Assembly: GCA_947034885.2 (NCBI GenBank)
Contig: OX344753.2
Location: forward strand, 10,106,001 to 10,170,000
Reading direction: 5' to 3'
Origin: Thuidium tamariscinum
Lineage: Eukaryota; Streptophyta; Bryopsida; Hypnales; Thuidiaceae
Length of the DNA stretch: 64,000 bases
Below the pieces are notes generated by a model. It was not told where the DNA came from. It made no database searches and saw nothing but the letters and a program-made list of their open reading frames with translations. Made by a program: the position numbers and the translations under genes. This document shows, piece by piece, positions 25,121 through 37,789 of this stretch (its first letter is position 1; each line of letters begins with the position of its first letter).

Positions 25121-25953
25121 CCTACAATTCCTTAAGTGATCGGAAATGGGTTTCAAGCCTCTGAAGGGGTCAGCATTCTGGTGGCCGCCACCCCACCCGC
25201 CACGTCATCATGCCACGCAGGCATGCCAAGTGGGAAAAGCTGGAAGCACCAGGAAAAGCACGGCCACGAGGCCCTTTGCTTTGCAAATTGCGAGTTGCAG
25301 TGCCGGTCTACTCTTACTCACAACGTCCCTTCAGTTTGTCCACAAATCCAAAAGTGCTTGCCATGCATTGCATGGCACTTTTATCCGCTCTGGAGGGATC
25401 GCAGAAATTTCTTTCAAAAGCGACTGCATTGCAGGCTTTTTTATCCGATCTGGAGCGATCGCCTTCTTCCAAGCGTCTCGCATGCATGCCAATTGTGCAT
25501 GATTGACTCTACCGAAAGTCAGGCTGCAAGTTGCAGTTAGCGGTTAGAAGGAATCTCTCTGAGTTTCTCCTCAAATTTGTGGGTTCGAAATTCACTCTAG
25601 AGCAAGAGCGTTTGCAGCGGAGTACAATTTTTACTTTCCCCCACTTTTCTTCAAGCGGTTACTGAGGTTTCGGCTGAAAATCTTGGTTTCGGATATGGGC
25701 TCTGCGTAATTTTTAGGCTACTGTAGGGTTTGAATAATTTCGGCTGCGGTTCCGAAAGTCTTCCTCGATTTTCTTGATTCACAATTCGCTCTGCAGGAGT
25801 TTGTGTGGGCGATCTAATTTGAAAAGATTTGAAGGATTTTCGTTGACTAAGCGATTTTTCTTAGAGTTCTTCTCCTTTGATCAATTTGTAGGTGCGATTA
25901 GTTTTCGGTGCGATTAATTTTTCGTGTCTTTGTGGAGTTGTGAATTGGTAGCC
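25121..25953 (+). promoter_or_regulatory. Probable promoter and leader of the twin CX9C gene
   Basis: Composition shifts to higher GC from about 25,140, ahead of the ATG at 25,954. A 24-bp direct repeat, TTTTATCCGMTCTGGAGSGA followed by TCGC, occurs at about 25,379 and 25,440 and could be a duplicated cis-element. Several overlapping frames of 98-134 codons here have no recognisable protein motif and are probably chance. Confidence 0.35.
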
Positions 25954-26391
25954 ATGCCTCGCGGCTCACGAAACTCGCGACCATCGCGACCAGCAGCGCG
26001 GCCATCGACTGCTCCTGCTGTGGTGCGAGCTCCTCCTCCTCCTGCTGTGCCGCAGCAACAGCAGCAGACGGGGGGGATGATGAGGGGGATCGGGAGCACA
26101 ATTGCTGAGGGCATGGCGTTTGGAGGTGGTAGTGCGGTGGCGCATCGGGCTGTGGACGCCGTCATGGGACCGCGCACTGTCCACCACGAAGTGACCCAGG
26201 TGACGCAATCGTCGTCGTCAACGTCGGGGACAAGCCAGGAAGTGGGTGCTTGTGCGAATCAAGCGAAAGCGTTCAAGGATTGCTTGCAAGCCAATGCCAA
26301 TGACGTCGGCAAGTGCCAGTTCTATGTGGACATGTTGACGGAGTGTCGAAAATCGGCCGAGGCGCAGGCTCCACAATCTTCTGGCTGGTGA
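25954..26391 (+). CDS. Twin CX9C (CHCH) protein, At12Cys / CHCHD2-Mix17 family
   Basis: A single uninterrupted frame of 145 residues from ATG (context GCCATGCC) to TGA. The N-terminus (residues 1-40) is rich in Arg, Pro, Ser and Ala with a Gln run, typical of the family's targeting region. The central segment IGSTIAEGMAFGGGSAVAHR (about 46-65), leading to a VMGPR motif, is the conserved hydrophobic family signature. The C-terminal CHCH fold has two exact CX9C motifs: C100-C110 and C121-C131. In Arabidopsis the matching proteins (At12Cys-1 and -2) are imported into mitochondria, and relatives act in the intermembrane space in respiratory-chain maintenance and stress response. Length is normal for the family and it looks intact. 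Confidence 0.93.
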   Translation: MPRGSRNSRPSRPAARPSTAPAVVRAPPPPAVPQQQQQTGGMMRGIGSTIAEGMAFGGGSAVAHRAVDAVMGPRTVHHEVTQVTQSSSSTSGTSQEVGACANQAKAFKDCLQANANDVGKCQFYVDMLTECRKSAEAQAPQSSGW

Positions 26392-29050
26392 TCAATTCCG
26401 TCGGTACCCACCTGCTCTCAGATTTATAAACTCATTCAAACTAATTAGCGTAGTGGCTCTCGAAGATAATATGAATTCTTTCGTACAGGCATTCTTTTGA
26501 AACAGCGATAGATTGTAGATTGAATCTGAGGTTTCACATTGTCTCCTTGATTACTGGTATATAATTGTTAGACGCTCTCAAAATGATTCATGCTTGACGA
26601 TCAAATCAAGCGTAACGGCAATCGAAGAATAGAATTATTTTTGCATACATTCTACATGTTGAAACAGAGATAGGATGTAGGTTAAATCCAAGGATTATCA
26701 GACCAAACATCAAGTAGTGGCGATTCATGACACGGATACTAGTTTTGTTGTAGAAATTTCTCTGAATTCGGGAACGGGGCTTTCAGTTACGCTTAGGAAG
26801 TGTTACACTTGGACCAAGCCAAAAGAAATTTACAATTCTGAGCACTCTCATCGGTGGGGAGCTTTGAAATGTCTGAGCTTGATTAATGAGAGTGCTCATG
26901 TTTTTTGATATACTTGGCTTGCTCCCAATCCTCCCATACAACAATTGCTGGGGACTTGATTTGTCTCCAGTGTTGTCCATTATTACCACCAGGAACTCGT
27001 CATACTTTTGGATGAACTTAAAAACAAGTGATAGAAGCATGACTTGGCTAAATGACTTTTGTTGTTGATCTTCAAATGAAAATGAGTTGTCTTTTAGTTG
27101 TAAGAGTTGACAACCTCCTACCCCTGGAATCGCAAATGCAATTTATATATATAGTGATAAAAATTTGATGTCAATAGAATTGCTCTCGTTATAACATTTG
27201 ATCTTCTCCATATTCATATTGCTCCTCTAAAAACCGTGCTTCTTCAAGTATTGATGTGCTTAACCCTAAAAGATGCCAAGGACCACACATGTTTTTAACA
27301 ACAAAGAATACACCTATTGGTTCAATAATCAAAGCATTTTGGTGACTACCTTGGTCAGCTGGCCTCCATCCTTCAAGGATCAATCCTTGAAGGACCAATT
27401 CTATACAATAGTGACATTACATTGTCATGCAATATTTCTACGTATAGTTTGATTTTCTTAATAAGTTTTTGTTTTATATTTTTGCTACACTAACCTATGT
27501 TGCATAACAAGTGTAATATCTTTATAAGATTCCATGAAAAAGTATAATTGTTATAATTTTTGTTGTCAATGATGAGAATAAATTAGAAATCTAATTAATC
27601 AAATCCAAGTAATTTGAAATTTCTTCCTAAAGTTTTAGTAGTATGAGAACTGAGATGAGAACACTAAATTTTAGTTTATTAAACTCACAATAAACTTGGT
27701 TATAACTTTCAAGTAATTTTTCCACTACTACAATAATTTTCGTCCTCATCTAATTACAAAAAAAGAGAATTTTACATATAATTCTCTTATTTTCTTAAAC
27801 TTTAAAAAAAAAATTTAAATGAATTATAAATTCATGTTAAAAAACTTATTCAATATTTATTCTAGAAAGCATTTGAATTCTTACACTATTTAAATTTTGT
27901 TAGGAATAACAAGACATAGCTTATTGGCTACTTGTATTTCAATGCTAACAAGACATATTAATAGCATACAAGCTAATTACATTGAGTTGCGTCTTTTCTA
28001 CATAGACGTTGAAGTCCCACCTTTGAAAAAAGAAGGGATTGAAAGCATATTTGTACCACTTATAATATATTTCTTATGGTGAAAGCTTAATATTTTTGAA
28101 CATATTTTGTTTTTAATATGAAAGTTTTCACTTTTCCATAGAAACATTAACAACAATGTAATTTCAAATCTTCATCAAAAAAATAAAATTTTAACGAATC
28201 TTAGAAGATATTTGATTTCATCTTTGAAAAATAAATATAAAAATTTCTCTCAAAGAAAGTAGATGTCCAAATTGCTACTTTTTGCTATTGTGCTTAATTA
28301 CTATTATTAGAATCTTCAAATTCCTATATTTTCTTATTGGTGAGTGAAAGGAGATTCTAATGCACCAAAGAATACAACATTTGAATGCTATATGAAAATT
28401 ATGAAGGTCAAATTTTGTTTAGGAAGATATTCTAAAATTGTTTCTTCAATACATGTATTTATTGATTTTAGAGATGTGCATAGAGTGATGATGGCAATTT
28501 TAGGCAAGATGTGAATTTAGATGTATCCACTACTAAGCATCTCTACTAAGGTCCTACATTCTTAAAAAATTTAGAGGAGGCAAGACCTAATTCGATATAG
28601 TACCATACAAAGAATTCAAATCAACCATGTGTATATTGAACAATACTAGTGGAGAAGAATATTCCTAATCTCCATATCTATTGCCCTTTCATATTGATAG
28701 ATGGAGATAGGGATAGTCAAAATTGGGGCTCTTTTTTACCAATGTCTTTGCTAATGGCCTTCCTCTATAGGCCAATTTTTAGAGAGCTAGTTCATCAAAT
28801 TCTTACAAATTTGGCCAAAATTTCACCCCAAAAAGAAGCCCTAGCAAAAATGCTTTTATAGTTGTAAAATGGTAGCTACCAAAGTGAAGAACTTTGAGGA
28901 CCATTGCTTCACAGTTAATTCTTCATTTGGTTAGTTTTAGATGGCATTACTTTATACTAGCACGGTCTTCTTGCAATATAACATTGAACTTCAGGGAATA
29001 TCAATTAAATGAAAAACATTTGAGAAGCCAAGATGAAAAACATCCAAGAT
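26392..29050. other. Spacer between the CX9C and GLDH genes
   Basis: No gene is established. Minus-strand frames near 26,783-27,040 and 27,189-27,398 look somewhat protein-like (for example GLILEGWRPADQG), but I recognise no family and see no joined exons. The rest is AT-rich. Confidence 0.35.
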
Positions 29051-29080
29051 AATCACTGATCATCACTGATCATCACTGAT
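29051..29080. repeat. 10-bp tandem repeat, three copies
   Basis: Three consecutive copies of a CATCACTGAT decamer (the first begins AATC). It lies about 370 bp beyond the GLDH stop codon, on its 3' side. Confidence 0.8.
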
Positions 29081-29451
29081 ACGAGAAAATAATATGTGGG
29101 GTGAAAACATGACCAAATTTGTGACAACAGGTCGTGACAGATTGAGTGACGATGTGTATTTAATAGAATAGAAGAAGATGGGCAGCAAATTTACTCCCAC
29201 AAGCTCCCATGGAATCCGTTTCTTTCAGGCATTCCACCTCAATGCAACACACTTTCCTACACGCCCAGCTTGAACTGGAAATCCTATTTTATAGTTTTCC
29301 CAAGACTGGTACCAGCTCTAGGAAAAGCACATGAATGTCATCACAAGCAAAGCAATGATGTTGGAAGGAAGGCAAATTGCCTTAAAAATCAATCAAACCC
29401 ACGTCAACACAGATGCAAATTGGAGACGGCCTGGAAATAACTTGATCTCAA

Positions 29452-32400
29452 TTATGTTGACTTGGCTTCAGGAAGAGTTCGCGGCAAAAGTTTGCTAATG
29501 GCGTCATTTGCAAGAATGTTCTTCGGGTCCAGCTCCTCTCTTGCCTTGTAGAATTTGTCCAGCGCATACCTTTGCGCAAGCCGCTCCCGAACCCATTCCA
29601 AGGAATTCTCGTCCTTCGGGACCTGCACGAAACAAGTTGGGTCATCAAAGCAGATCTCGATCTATTCTTTTTCGAAGTCACAAATCCAATGAAGCATTAT
29701 TAAGCTGTCTTGGTTTAAATTGGATCTTGTTGGTAATTTGAAAACGTTCCTAGAATCTTGTAACAAGAATTTTTTGGACAATCTATGAAAAAGCAATGAA
29801 TTTTCAAAGTGTTAGATTATATGAGCGCCGAAAATTGACCCTAGAATCTCATGTTCAGAAGGTGTGCATTTAGACAACAATTCATTGGGGTCAGTTTTGC
29901 ACCATGATCGTAATTAAGTGAAAGGTACCATATAGTGACCCTTTGTTACCGATGACAATTCATTTATTTATACACTTGGTTGGCTATCAATTAGCAAGGA
30001 GTGTAAGTATGGACTGGGCAAAATGTCTATTGCCACTGAGCTTTGAATGAAGAGGAGATCCCTTCAGTACTGGTCTACAACCTCACTTTGAATTTGCAGA
30101 GGAAATTAATACGCAAACTTCATAAAACTTTAACTTCTTAATAAATTTAGGCTCTTGTACCGAAAGTGATCCCTCACAGCCCTACATTGGTCCCCCCAAA
30201 ATCGGTACTACATATGTTGAAATGTTTAAAAGTGATGTGAGTACCATCCACATCTGGTCAATGTAAAAACAAGGCAAAAAATGGATTTACTTACCTCTAT
30301 CTTGGCCCAATGTTCATGTGCTCCATAAGTATCCCAAATCTGGTGCTGTGCAGACTTACGGTACTCAAAGAAGCGCTCCGTGATAGCTTCCCTCTGTTTC
30401 TCATCAGCGGTTGGGAGATACATAATAATGCCAACCTGGTAAATGTCCAAAAAACGAAACAAGTCAATGGGATTCAACAAAAGCCTCTTCTTCCACCCCA
30501 GTGACTACATGGTAAAAAATGGACGCTTCCTGTCTTTAGGAAGTGAAAGAATCGCAAAGGAAGTTGCAATGGAGGTAGCAAAAATGTTACAATTGAAAGA
30601 AGAAATCATGTCCTACATCTTGAAATTGTCAAAATATGTTGAAAAAGTTACCATGATTAGCTATAAGTGTCTAAAGTAGACGTTTTGGGTATTTTGTGCT
30701 CAGTGAGGTAGGGTTACTTTTGAGACTATTGGAACTCACCCATGAGAATATGCTGTCTGCAGATGAAGCAAAAGCTGGGCTAAGAGGGCTTCGACTGCTG
30801 GCCGTCCACCGCTGCTCGATGGGAGATGGAGCAGGAATGCCTTCTCGCTTGATCATACTCATGACTTCCTCAATAAACTTCAAATCTTGCATATCCGGTT
30901 TCTGAATTGTTCCCGTTGGGAAACACGTCTCGGACACCCACTGCTGACCCCCGCAATCAAAGCCCAGGATTTCATCACTCCAACCCACCCTGGTGCCCTC
31001 ACTCATCTTCCAGTACTCGGCCTCAACTCGGTTCACCTGCACAATGAAAACAAGTTGGTTTCCAGCACAGTATACAAAACAAGATTTGCATTAAAATTCG
31101 ACTGTTTCAAGGGCTTTTAGACAACTCTCAAGCCTCGTTAATCCTTACACCAGGGGTCCCAATACTTCACTGCGACATAGTCCGAATGTATGACAAGAGC
31201 GCTACAGTCAATGATAATGTGTCAAGCGTGCAGGATATTCTAGAATGTCATCCTAAAAGGTCAACATAAAGAAGTTTTAACTGAACATCATGAAGAGAAT
31301 CTTCCCTGTGATTCATGAGTAGGTTTCCATGCGATGGTCATCCAAAAGCCTCTCCATGATGCATAGGGGGGCTTCCATATGACCATAGGAAGACCTTCTC
31401 ATGAATCACGGAGAAGATTCTCTTCATGATGTTCACTAAAAGCTCTACTAGCAGTCTAATTACTTGAAAGCCACTACCAAAAGCATCGGGGTGTGCAGAA
31501 ATGAGAGCTCACTTTGATAACATGGGCTTGGTTGAGAGGGTCAAATCCAAGAAGCTTATCACGAAGCTCGGTGAATGAGAGCGAATCCAGCTCCTCATCA
31601 GAAAGATGTCCAACAGGGTCTCTGCTACCTGCCCCAGTTCCGCCCCACATCCCAGACTCTGCTTGCGGAGTTTTTGTTCCTTGCACTTCATGTGCCTCAG
31701 GCTCATGCGACTTCGCCCTGTCAACCGATAATATGGTTAGAATCTAATTTTAGTCATTTACTAGGACAGTGGATTTCTCACATTAATCCCTGTATGGACA
31801 AAAGTGTCTGCTTGAAATAAATCATCCAGGAAGGTAAGAAAAAATACCAACAAAAAGAAGAAGAAATCGTATCTACATTTTGAAAGTTGCTACGATTGAC
31901 TATGAGCTTCCAAAGTGAACTTTGTATTTCTAAATTGGGTACTTAGGGGTTAAGTCCTTGCAGTCATAAGTACTGAGAAAAAGTGGCCTCCAACAACGAG
32001 CTTTTCTCGACGAGTGGTGACAACCATAGCCAATGGCGTGGGTGGAGTGGACGAAAGCTACTTACACGTATTGTGCAGTCATTTCTTTGTATAAAGATCG
32101 TGCCGCACCCAACCTCTCGTCCACACTGTACTTTGACGATGCCTCCTTGGGAACTTGGCCTTCCTTTAGAGGATTACATCGCACCACCACTACTGTATCT
32201 GTGCTCGGGATCCACATATAGCGTAGATGTTGGTTTTCTTGCAGCCATTTCCTGCATGTCGATGTAAAAGTCGTTTAGTAGACAGAAACTAATACTGTGG
32301 ACTGATGTACCCAAAATGATGAACAATGGTGCATATTAAAAATAAAAAAACCAATAATGAGATTGATACAACTACCTGTTGCAATGAATCTAGGAAGGAA

Positions 32401-34657
32401 TGACACAATCGAAGCAGTATTCTTACTTGTGGTTTCTTTTGACTTGCTTCATATTGGTGACAGTCGTTGTTTCCAAAAGCTTGTGAGCTTGCACACATTG
32501 GAGCTCAACTTCAGCAACCACACCCAGAGCACCCAACCCACATCGAGCAAGGTAGAACAAATCTTCATCTTCCGGCGAGAGGTCCAAAGTCCCCTTGCCA
32601 GGAGTGACCAGCTTCAAACTCACCACCTGCTCATCCACTGGAGGCAGCTTGGCTCCGGTTCCATGAGCCCCCACCTGCCACAGAAACCATCACCACCACA
32701 ACAAGCCCTAAGCATAACATTCTTCAAAGGATCTCATAACACCTTGACTCAATCTTATTATTCAAGGAAGAATCAGGGTATCCATGATGCTCCAACCCTG
32801 CGGCACCTTCTTTATTAGACACTCCTCCCGTAACATCTAGAATTTTAAAACTCCCATCACATGATTCAAATTCATCACGTTGAACAATCCCTTCGTAAGC
32901 ACTCAACATTGCAGTGACATGCACAACATGCTCCAAATCAATAAAAAAGAATCACCATGAAAACACTGTCAAATCTAGACAACCGCAACCAATCCTAGGT
33001 GCCTCACATCCAACCTCTTGTCACAAACCTCAAGTTATCTCATAGAACAATCTCTTTGCAAGCACTCAAAGAAGTAAGTCGAATTTCAACAAATTGATTC
33101 CCAGGGTATGCACAGGACTCTCCAAATCAATAGGAAGAATCAAAATAAAAACACTCTCAAATCAAGACCCCTACAACCAATCCTAGGTGCCTCAAATCCA
33201 GGTTCCATCACATGCCTCAAGTTACCAGATTGAACAATCCCTTCGCACTCACTCCAAACGTGTCCATCAAAATTCAACAAGTTCATTGCCATGGCATGCA
33301 CAATATAACTCCAAATCAAACATTCGTAATGTCAACAACCTCAAGGTGTTTCTAGATCAAGGTTTAGGGTTTAAGGGAGAGGATTTCCTCAACAAAAACC
33401 CAAATCAATAGAAAAACCCATCACAATGCCTTACAATACTAAGGAGCCTCTTAATAAAGTACAGGGTTTAAGGGAGGAGATTTTCCTCCCTTGAGCGAAG
33501 AAACTCCAAGCAAGCAAGGACCAACAATCAAATAGAATGATTCCTTTGCAAGCACTCAAAACATGTTTGTCGACATTCATCAAATTGATTCCCATGGTAT
33601 GCACACGACACTCCAAATCAATAGCAAAAAACAATCACAATATCAAAGCAACTCAAGGAGATTCTCAATCAAGGTCTAGGGTTTAGGTCTAGGGTTTAAG
33701 GGGGAAGGCAAATTTCCACAGCAACTGTAAAGAAATTCCAAGCAAACAATGACCAAATGTTTACTAATCAGATTGAACAATCCCTTTGCAAGCACTCAAA
33801 ACATATTTCCTCAAATTCAACAGATTGATTCCATGGTATGCAATGTCAATGTCAAACAGCACAAAGGAGCTTCTCAATCAAGATTTAAGGTTCAAGAGTT
33901 TGAATTTCCCAGCAATCAAAGCCCAAACCTGAATGAACCCTCCGATTTGCTGCTCTCGTATGGATGCATAATTTTGCAACGTCAATCCATATGGCCTCAA
34001 TGCCTCCACCACTTCGGCAACCCTAGCCCCTGCTTGAACTCGCACCCTCTTTGTCTCCGGATCCACGCTCACCACCTGATCCATCAACGCCAAGTTCACC
34101 ATACCTGTCTTGCTCAACCCAATTCCATTGGGCGACAACCCCGACCCCACAGGTCGAATCCTCTGGCCCTGCTCATGCGCAAGCCGCACAATCTCTTCCA
34201 ATTCCTGCAAACTCTCGGGTTGCAGGTACACGCGTGTAGTGGCAGAGTGCGTGCCGCTCCAGTTCGTTACTGTGTGCTCGTCATCAAGGGGAAGAGTGAG
34301 ACTGGGTTGTTGCTGTTGCACGCGTGGGCCACGATTGGGGTGTGGGTAGTAGTAGTATGTCAAGATGGCTGACCCACCCAATAGAACCGTGTAACCCACG
34401 TAGCGGCCGTACCAAGGGAGTTGCGCAGGAAGAGGAGCTGTTGTCGCACTTGCAAACCCTCGCGAAGCTCCACATTGAGCTCGGAAAGTTGATTTGCAGC
34501 CTGTTTGGGAAGAGTTTGACCAACGATAGCGAGAGGCGAGATGGGTTAGTTGGAATTCGGAAACAGGAGAGGAAATCGGAATGCGCCGTGAAGAAGATGA
34601 TGTTGCCGCGTTTGCGAGTTGAAGAAGCACCTTTGCGACTCTCCTGCGACCTCCCAT
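29452..34657 (-). CDS. GLDH: L-galactono-1,4-lactone dehydrogenase, mitochondrial (7 exons)
   Basis: Catalyses the last step of plant ascorbate synthesis, passing electrons to cytochrome c, and assists complex I assembly. Exons: 33929-34657, 32427-32674, 32066-32251, 31513-31717, 30740-31036, 30295-30435 and 29452-29622. All have GT/AG borders and matching phases and give 658 residues (Arabidopsis about 610). Residues 1-70 are an Arg/Ser-rich mitochondrial presequence ending near RGFASA. A hydrophobic segment at about 88-104 fits the known membrane helix. The FAD-binding domain shows RIRPVGSGLSPNGIGL (167-182) and the HGTG motif (247-250). The C-terminal aldonolactone-oxidase domain shows GWSDEILGFDCGGQQW (474-489) and HEHWAKIE (595-602). 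The first ATG was chosen as the start. Intron 1 holds a tandem array and intron 4 a hairpin element. The gene looks intact. Confidence 0.95.
31282..31435. repeat. Hairpin element in GLDH intron 4
   Basis: Two arms of roughly 70 bp form an inverted repeat. The outermost 20 bases are TGAACATCATGAAGAGAATC on the left, with the exact complement at the right end. Mismatches increase toward the centre. With almost no loop, it looks like a foldback MITE or a precursor of small RNA. It lies wholly within intron 4, clear of splice sites. No convincing target duplication was found. Confidence 0.75.
32860..33905. repeat. Degenerate tandem array in GLDH intron 1
   Basis: About five units of 160-300 bp, each marked by a core like CAATCCCTTTGCAAGCACTC (starting near 32,888, 33,050, 33,234, 33,540 and 33,776). 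After the core come CAACAAATTGATTCC, CTCCAAATCAATAG and, in the longer units, a GTTTAGGGTTTAAGGG-type motif (33,361; 33,675-33,705) resembling plant telomere repeat. The last unit runs to within about 25 bp of the donor site of exon 1. A second copy of most of this array lies at 37,790-43,225. Confidence 0.8.
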
Positions 34658-35110
34658 CGTCCCCTCAATCACATGACTTCGTTCCAGCCGTATCTTGGTC
34701 ACCGCCTCCCCTCACAGCCACTCCATCAAGCTTGAAAGCCCACGTTTTCAAGACGTTCAATCAAAACTAGAGTTTCCACCAGAAAATCTGCGACAGCCGA
34801 GGCTGATGCCAACAACTAACTTAATTCGGAACGCTCAACCAAACAGACAGACAGACTGAAGATGCGAGCGCATCTGAAATAGAAGATGACGAAAAAGAGA
34901 GAAAGCTCAGGAGATCAAAGAGCACAATACCAGATCAATGTGCGACGATACGAAGCGGATCTTGTATGGGATCTTGTATCTTCGGAGCAGTGACGGATCT
35001 GCTCCGAAGCTCCAAAGCGATGGCACAGCGAAGCGAAGCGCGGATCGGAGGTTGTCGCGCAGCACACGGGCAGGCCTCGGCCATTAAGGTAAGGTACTGG
35101 GACACTTGCT
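34658..35110 (-). promoter_or_regulatory. Probable promoter and 5' region of GLDH
   Basis: GC-richer sequence directly upstream of the GLDH start codon. Direct repeats of GGATCTTGTAT and of GCGAAGCGAAGCGC-like stretches are visible at about 34,955-35,045. AT content rises sharply beyond 35,100, marking the likely upstream limit. Confidence 0.35.
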
Positions 35111-36935
35111 AGTTTCACTATTTCGTATAGAGTGAATAGATAAAGTAAAAATACAAGAAGAGATTTCCTTTTAATTGTACTCGAATGAGAAAATCCATAA
35201 ATTTCAGGAAATAAAATAGTATTGTATAATAGTTTTTTAGAATTTTCTTAAGATTTTTGTGAATTTTCAAAAATGAAAAATTTGAAGAAACTTCAAAAAG
35301 TTCTATAGGTGCATGTTTAGATTTTTTATTAAACAATTCAGAATCAGTCACTAAAAGCTTAATTACTTTACATCTATGATGCACCATGTACAAAGTTGAA
35401 GACATTTCCCAATGTGAGTTTTGGTCCTAAAATATTGTACCCAAAATCAAGGCCAGAATTGCCATAAAGTAGTCTTTTTCAAATTGCAAAGCTATAATGT
35501 TAATTTATTCATGATTTATTTCTAGTAAATGCAACTATAGACTCATTCAGTTCAATAATGCAAATACATAAAAGTGTTTAACTATGTTCTTTCTTCTTCA
35601 AGTTCTTAAGTCCTCAAGTTTCATTGACCCTTTGAGAAACAAAATGGATTTTGGATTGTGTACCTTCAATTTTTTGTGTGATTTTCTAGAACTTTTTCAT
35701 GAGATAAAAAATCATACTCTTTCAATAGGTTGGTTAGAGTATAAGTTATACTACAATAAGCTCAAAATGAAGGAGACTTGGCAACAAAATAAATCTATAA
35801 AATCTTGAATTAAAAAAAATTTAATTTCTTATCTCGTAGATTATATTTTGTCTACATGGAAAGGTTTAACTCATTCAATTTGGATTAGTGATGTAAAATC
35901 ATGGAGCTTCTTGTTTTGCAAGTAATCACAAAAGTCTCTCAAAAAAATAACTTAGTTCTTTCATGTTTCAACTCAATTTTTGCCTTTTCTTAAAACATAA
36001 AGTCCTATAAAGTTAACAATGCTAGCTACAACAATCTTACTACAATTGAAATTAGAGTATTTCAATTCCTTTTTGGAACTATTAATGACTTAGATCTTCC
36101 CTCAATCTTGTACTTCCTTCTACTTAACAAATTGTAAAAATTGAATATAATGAATTTTCAAAAAAATAAAATTCTTGAGACTTTTAATTCAAATATTCAA
36201 TATAAATAATCTTTAAATCAAGATTTTTATTGCGAAATTTTTAAGTAATGGAGATTCAAATTCAAATAATCTAATCATCCAATCTATTAAAAAATCATTT
36301 TTTGTACTTTAAAGGCAAATATCTTGTAATCTATCTTGTAAAAGTTTTTGAAATTTCTTCCATATATGTGTATACTAGTCTAGTGCAAGATTTAATAATC
36401 AGATATTTTAAGAAAACAAATTGCTCTTTGCAATAGAAGTGGAACTTTTGAGTGATTTTTGATGAAGAAAGGGTCTTCAAACTTTAGGGATAAAGAATAA
36501 TTCATTGTTAGAAACCTATAGAGCAACTTTGAATAAAGTCCTACAAGTTGAGTGGTTGGTCAAAAAATGTTATTGCATAAAAGTTTGTAAGAATAGGGAC
36601 TTTCTCCTAGCTAAAAATGCTATGGTATGTTTTTCTAAAATTTTAGGGTGAAAGTCCCTTCAAGTGCATGATCTTGAATCTTAACTTCAAAGACTAGACC
36701 TTTCTAAATATGAAGTTCTATCTTTCCAAATTTGTAGTAGAAAATGCATGTATCCTACAAAGAATGCATTTCAACCTTTAAAGGACAAGTTTGAAAAATT
36801 TTAGTGCATTTATCAAAATTGAAATAAAAATCATTTCTTAGAACTTCAACCATACAAAAGTCTAGTTGACTATTGCATAAATATGTTAAATATTTCATCC
36901 CATTTCACACAATGGATTGAAAGATTATAATATAT
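35111..36935. other. AT-rich spacer, nothing recognised
   Basis: No gene, RNA or transposon ends seen. Short open frames lack motifs. Confidence 0.45.
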
Positions 36936-36938
36936 GAA

Positions 36939-36980
<42 letters not shown>
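36936..36980. repeat. (AT)n microsatellite
   Basis: About 20 uninterrupted AT dinucleotide repeats. It lies in spacer DNA. Confidence 0.95.
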
Positions 36981-36983
<3 letters not shown>

Positions 36984-37789
36984 GGTGTCAATAGACCTTG
37001 GCCCTTCTTGCATTAAATTTTTTGCTTTAAACCATATCTTCTTAGGTACATGCTTGCAAATTTTTAAAAACAAATAATAAGTCTACCATAATCTAAATCA
37101 CCTTGCAATATGAGGGGTTCAAATAAACTAGAAATTTTGTCATTTTTTGTTGATTTCTTGTGCAATGATAACATTTTTTATTTGAAATCCAAACAATGAA
37201 AAATTGAAGACAATTATATGGAATAAGTGGAAAATATTTTTAAGGATTTTGAAAATAAAAATTTCAAGATAATTACATTTATAATTAGAGAGAAATTATT
37301 TTCTTCAAACTTGTCCAATAGGATTAGTTGAAATCTAAATCCTCTTGGTGTGAGATTTTTTAATAAAAAATAGGGGTTCTTTTACAATTGCATACTTTCT
37401 AGTTAGCCTTGATTTTTTTTCAATTAGAGTGAATTTTGTAATCAATATCTTTGATTCATAATGTTGAAGGACCTTTTGCAAATCTTATAGGTATTTACAA
37501 TACATCGTTGCAAAAGACAACTATGTCACTTCACACCTATATTCTTTGGATATTTCAAGGTCATCTACTTCATTTACAATTGATTTAGGCATTGAACACT
37601 TAATAAATGCCAATATAAAATACAAAGAAACATGGTCCCTTACAAAGTTTCATAGAAGAACAAACCTTCAAGATCTAAAAGGACTCATTGCCCTTGTTCT
37701 AAATATCAACTTGGCCTTTTGTGAATAGAATCATTTGTAATATTTCACAATATACAAAATTTGGAAATTAGATTGAAGCATCTATATCA

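Noticed and set aside
25136-25540. Overlapping 98-134-codon frames upstream of the twin CX9C gene
   Set aside because: All three plus frames are open by chance in a GC-richer patch, and none has a recognisable motif or splice context.
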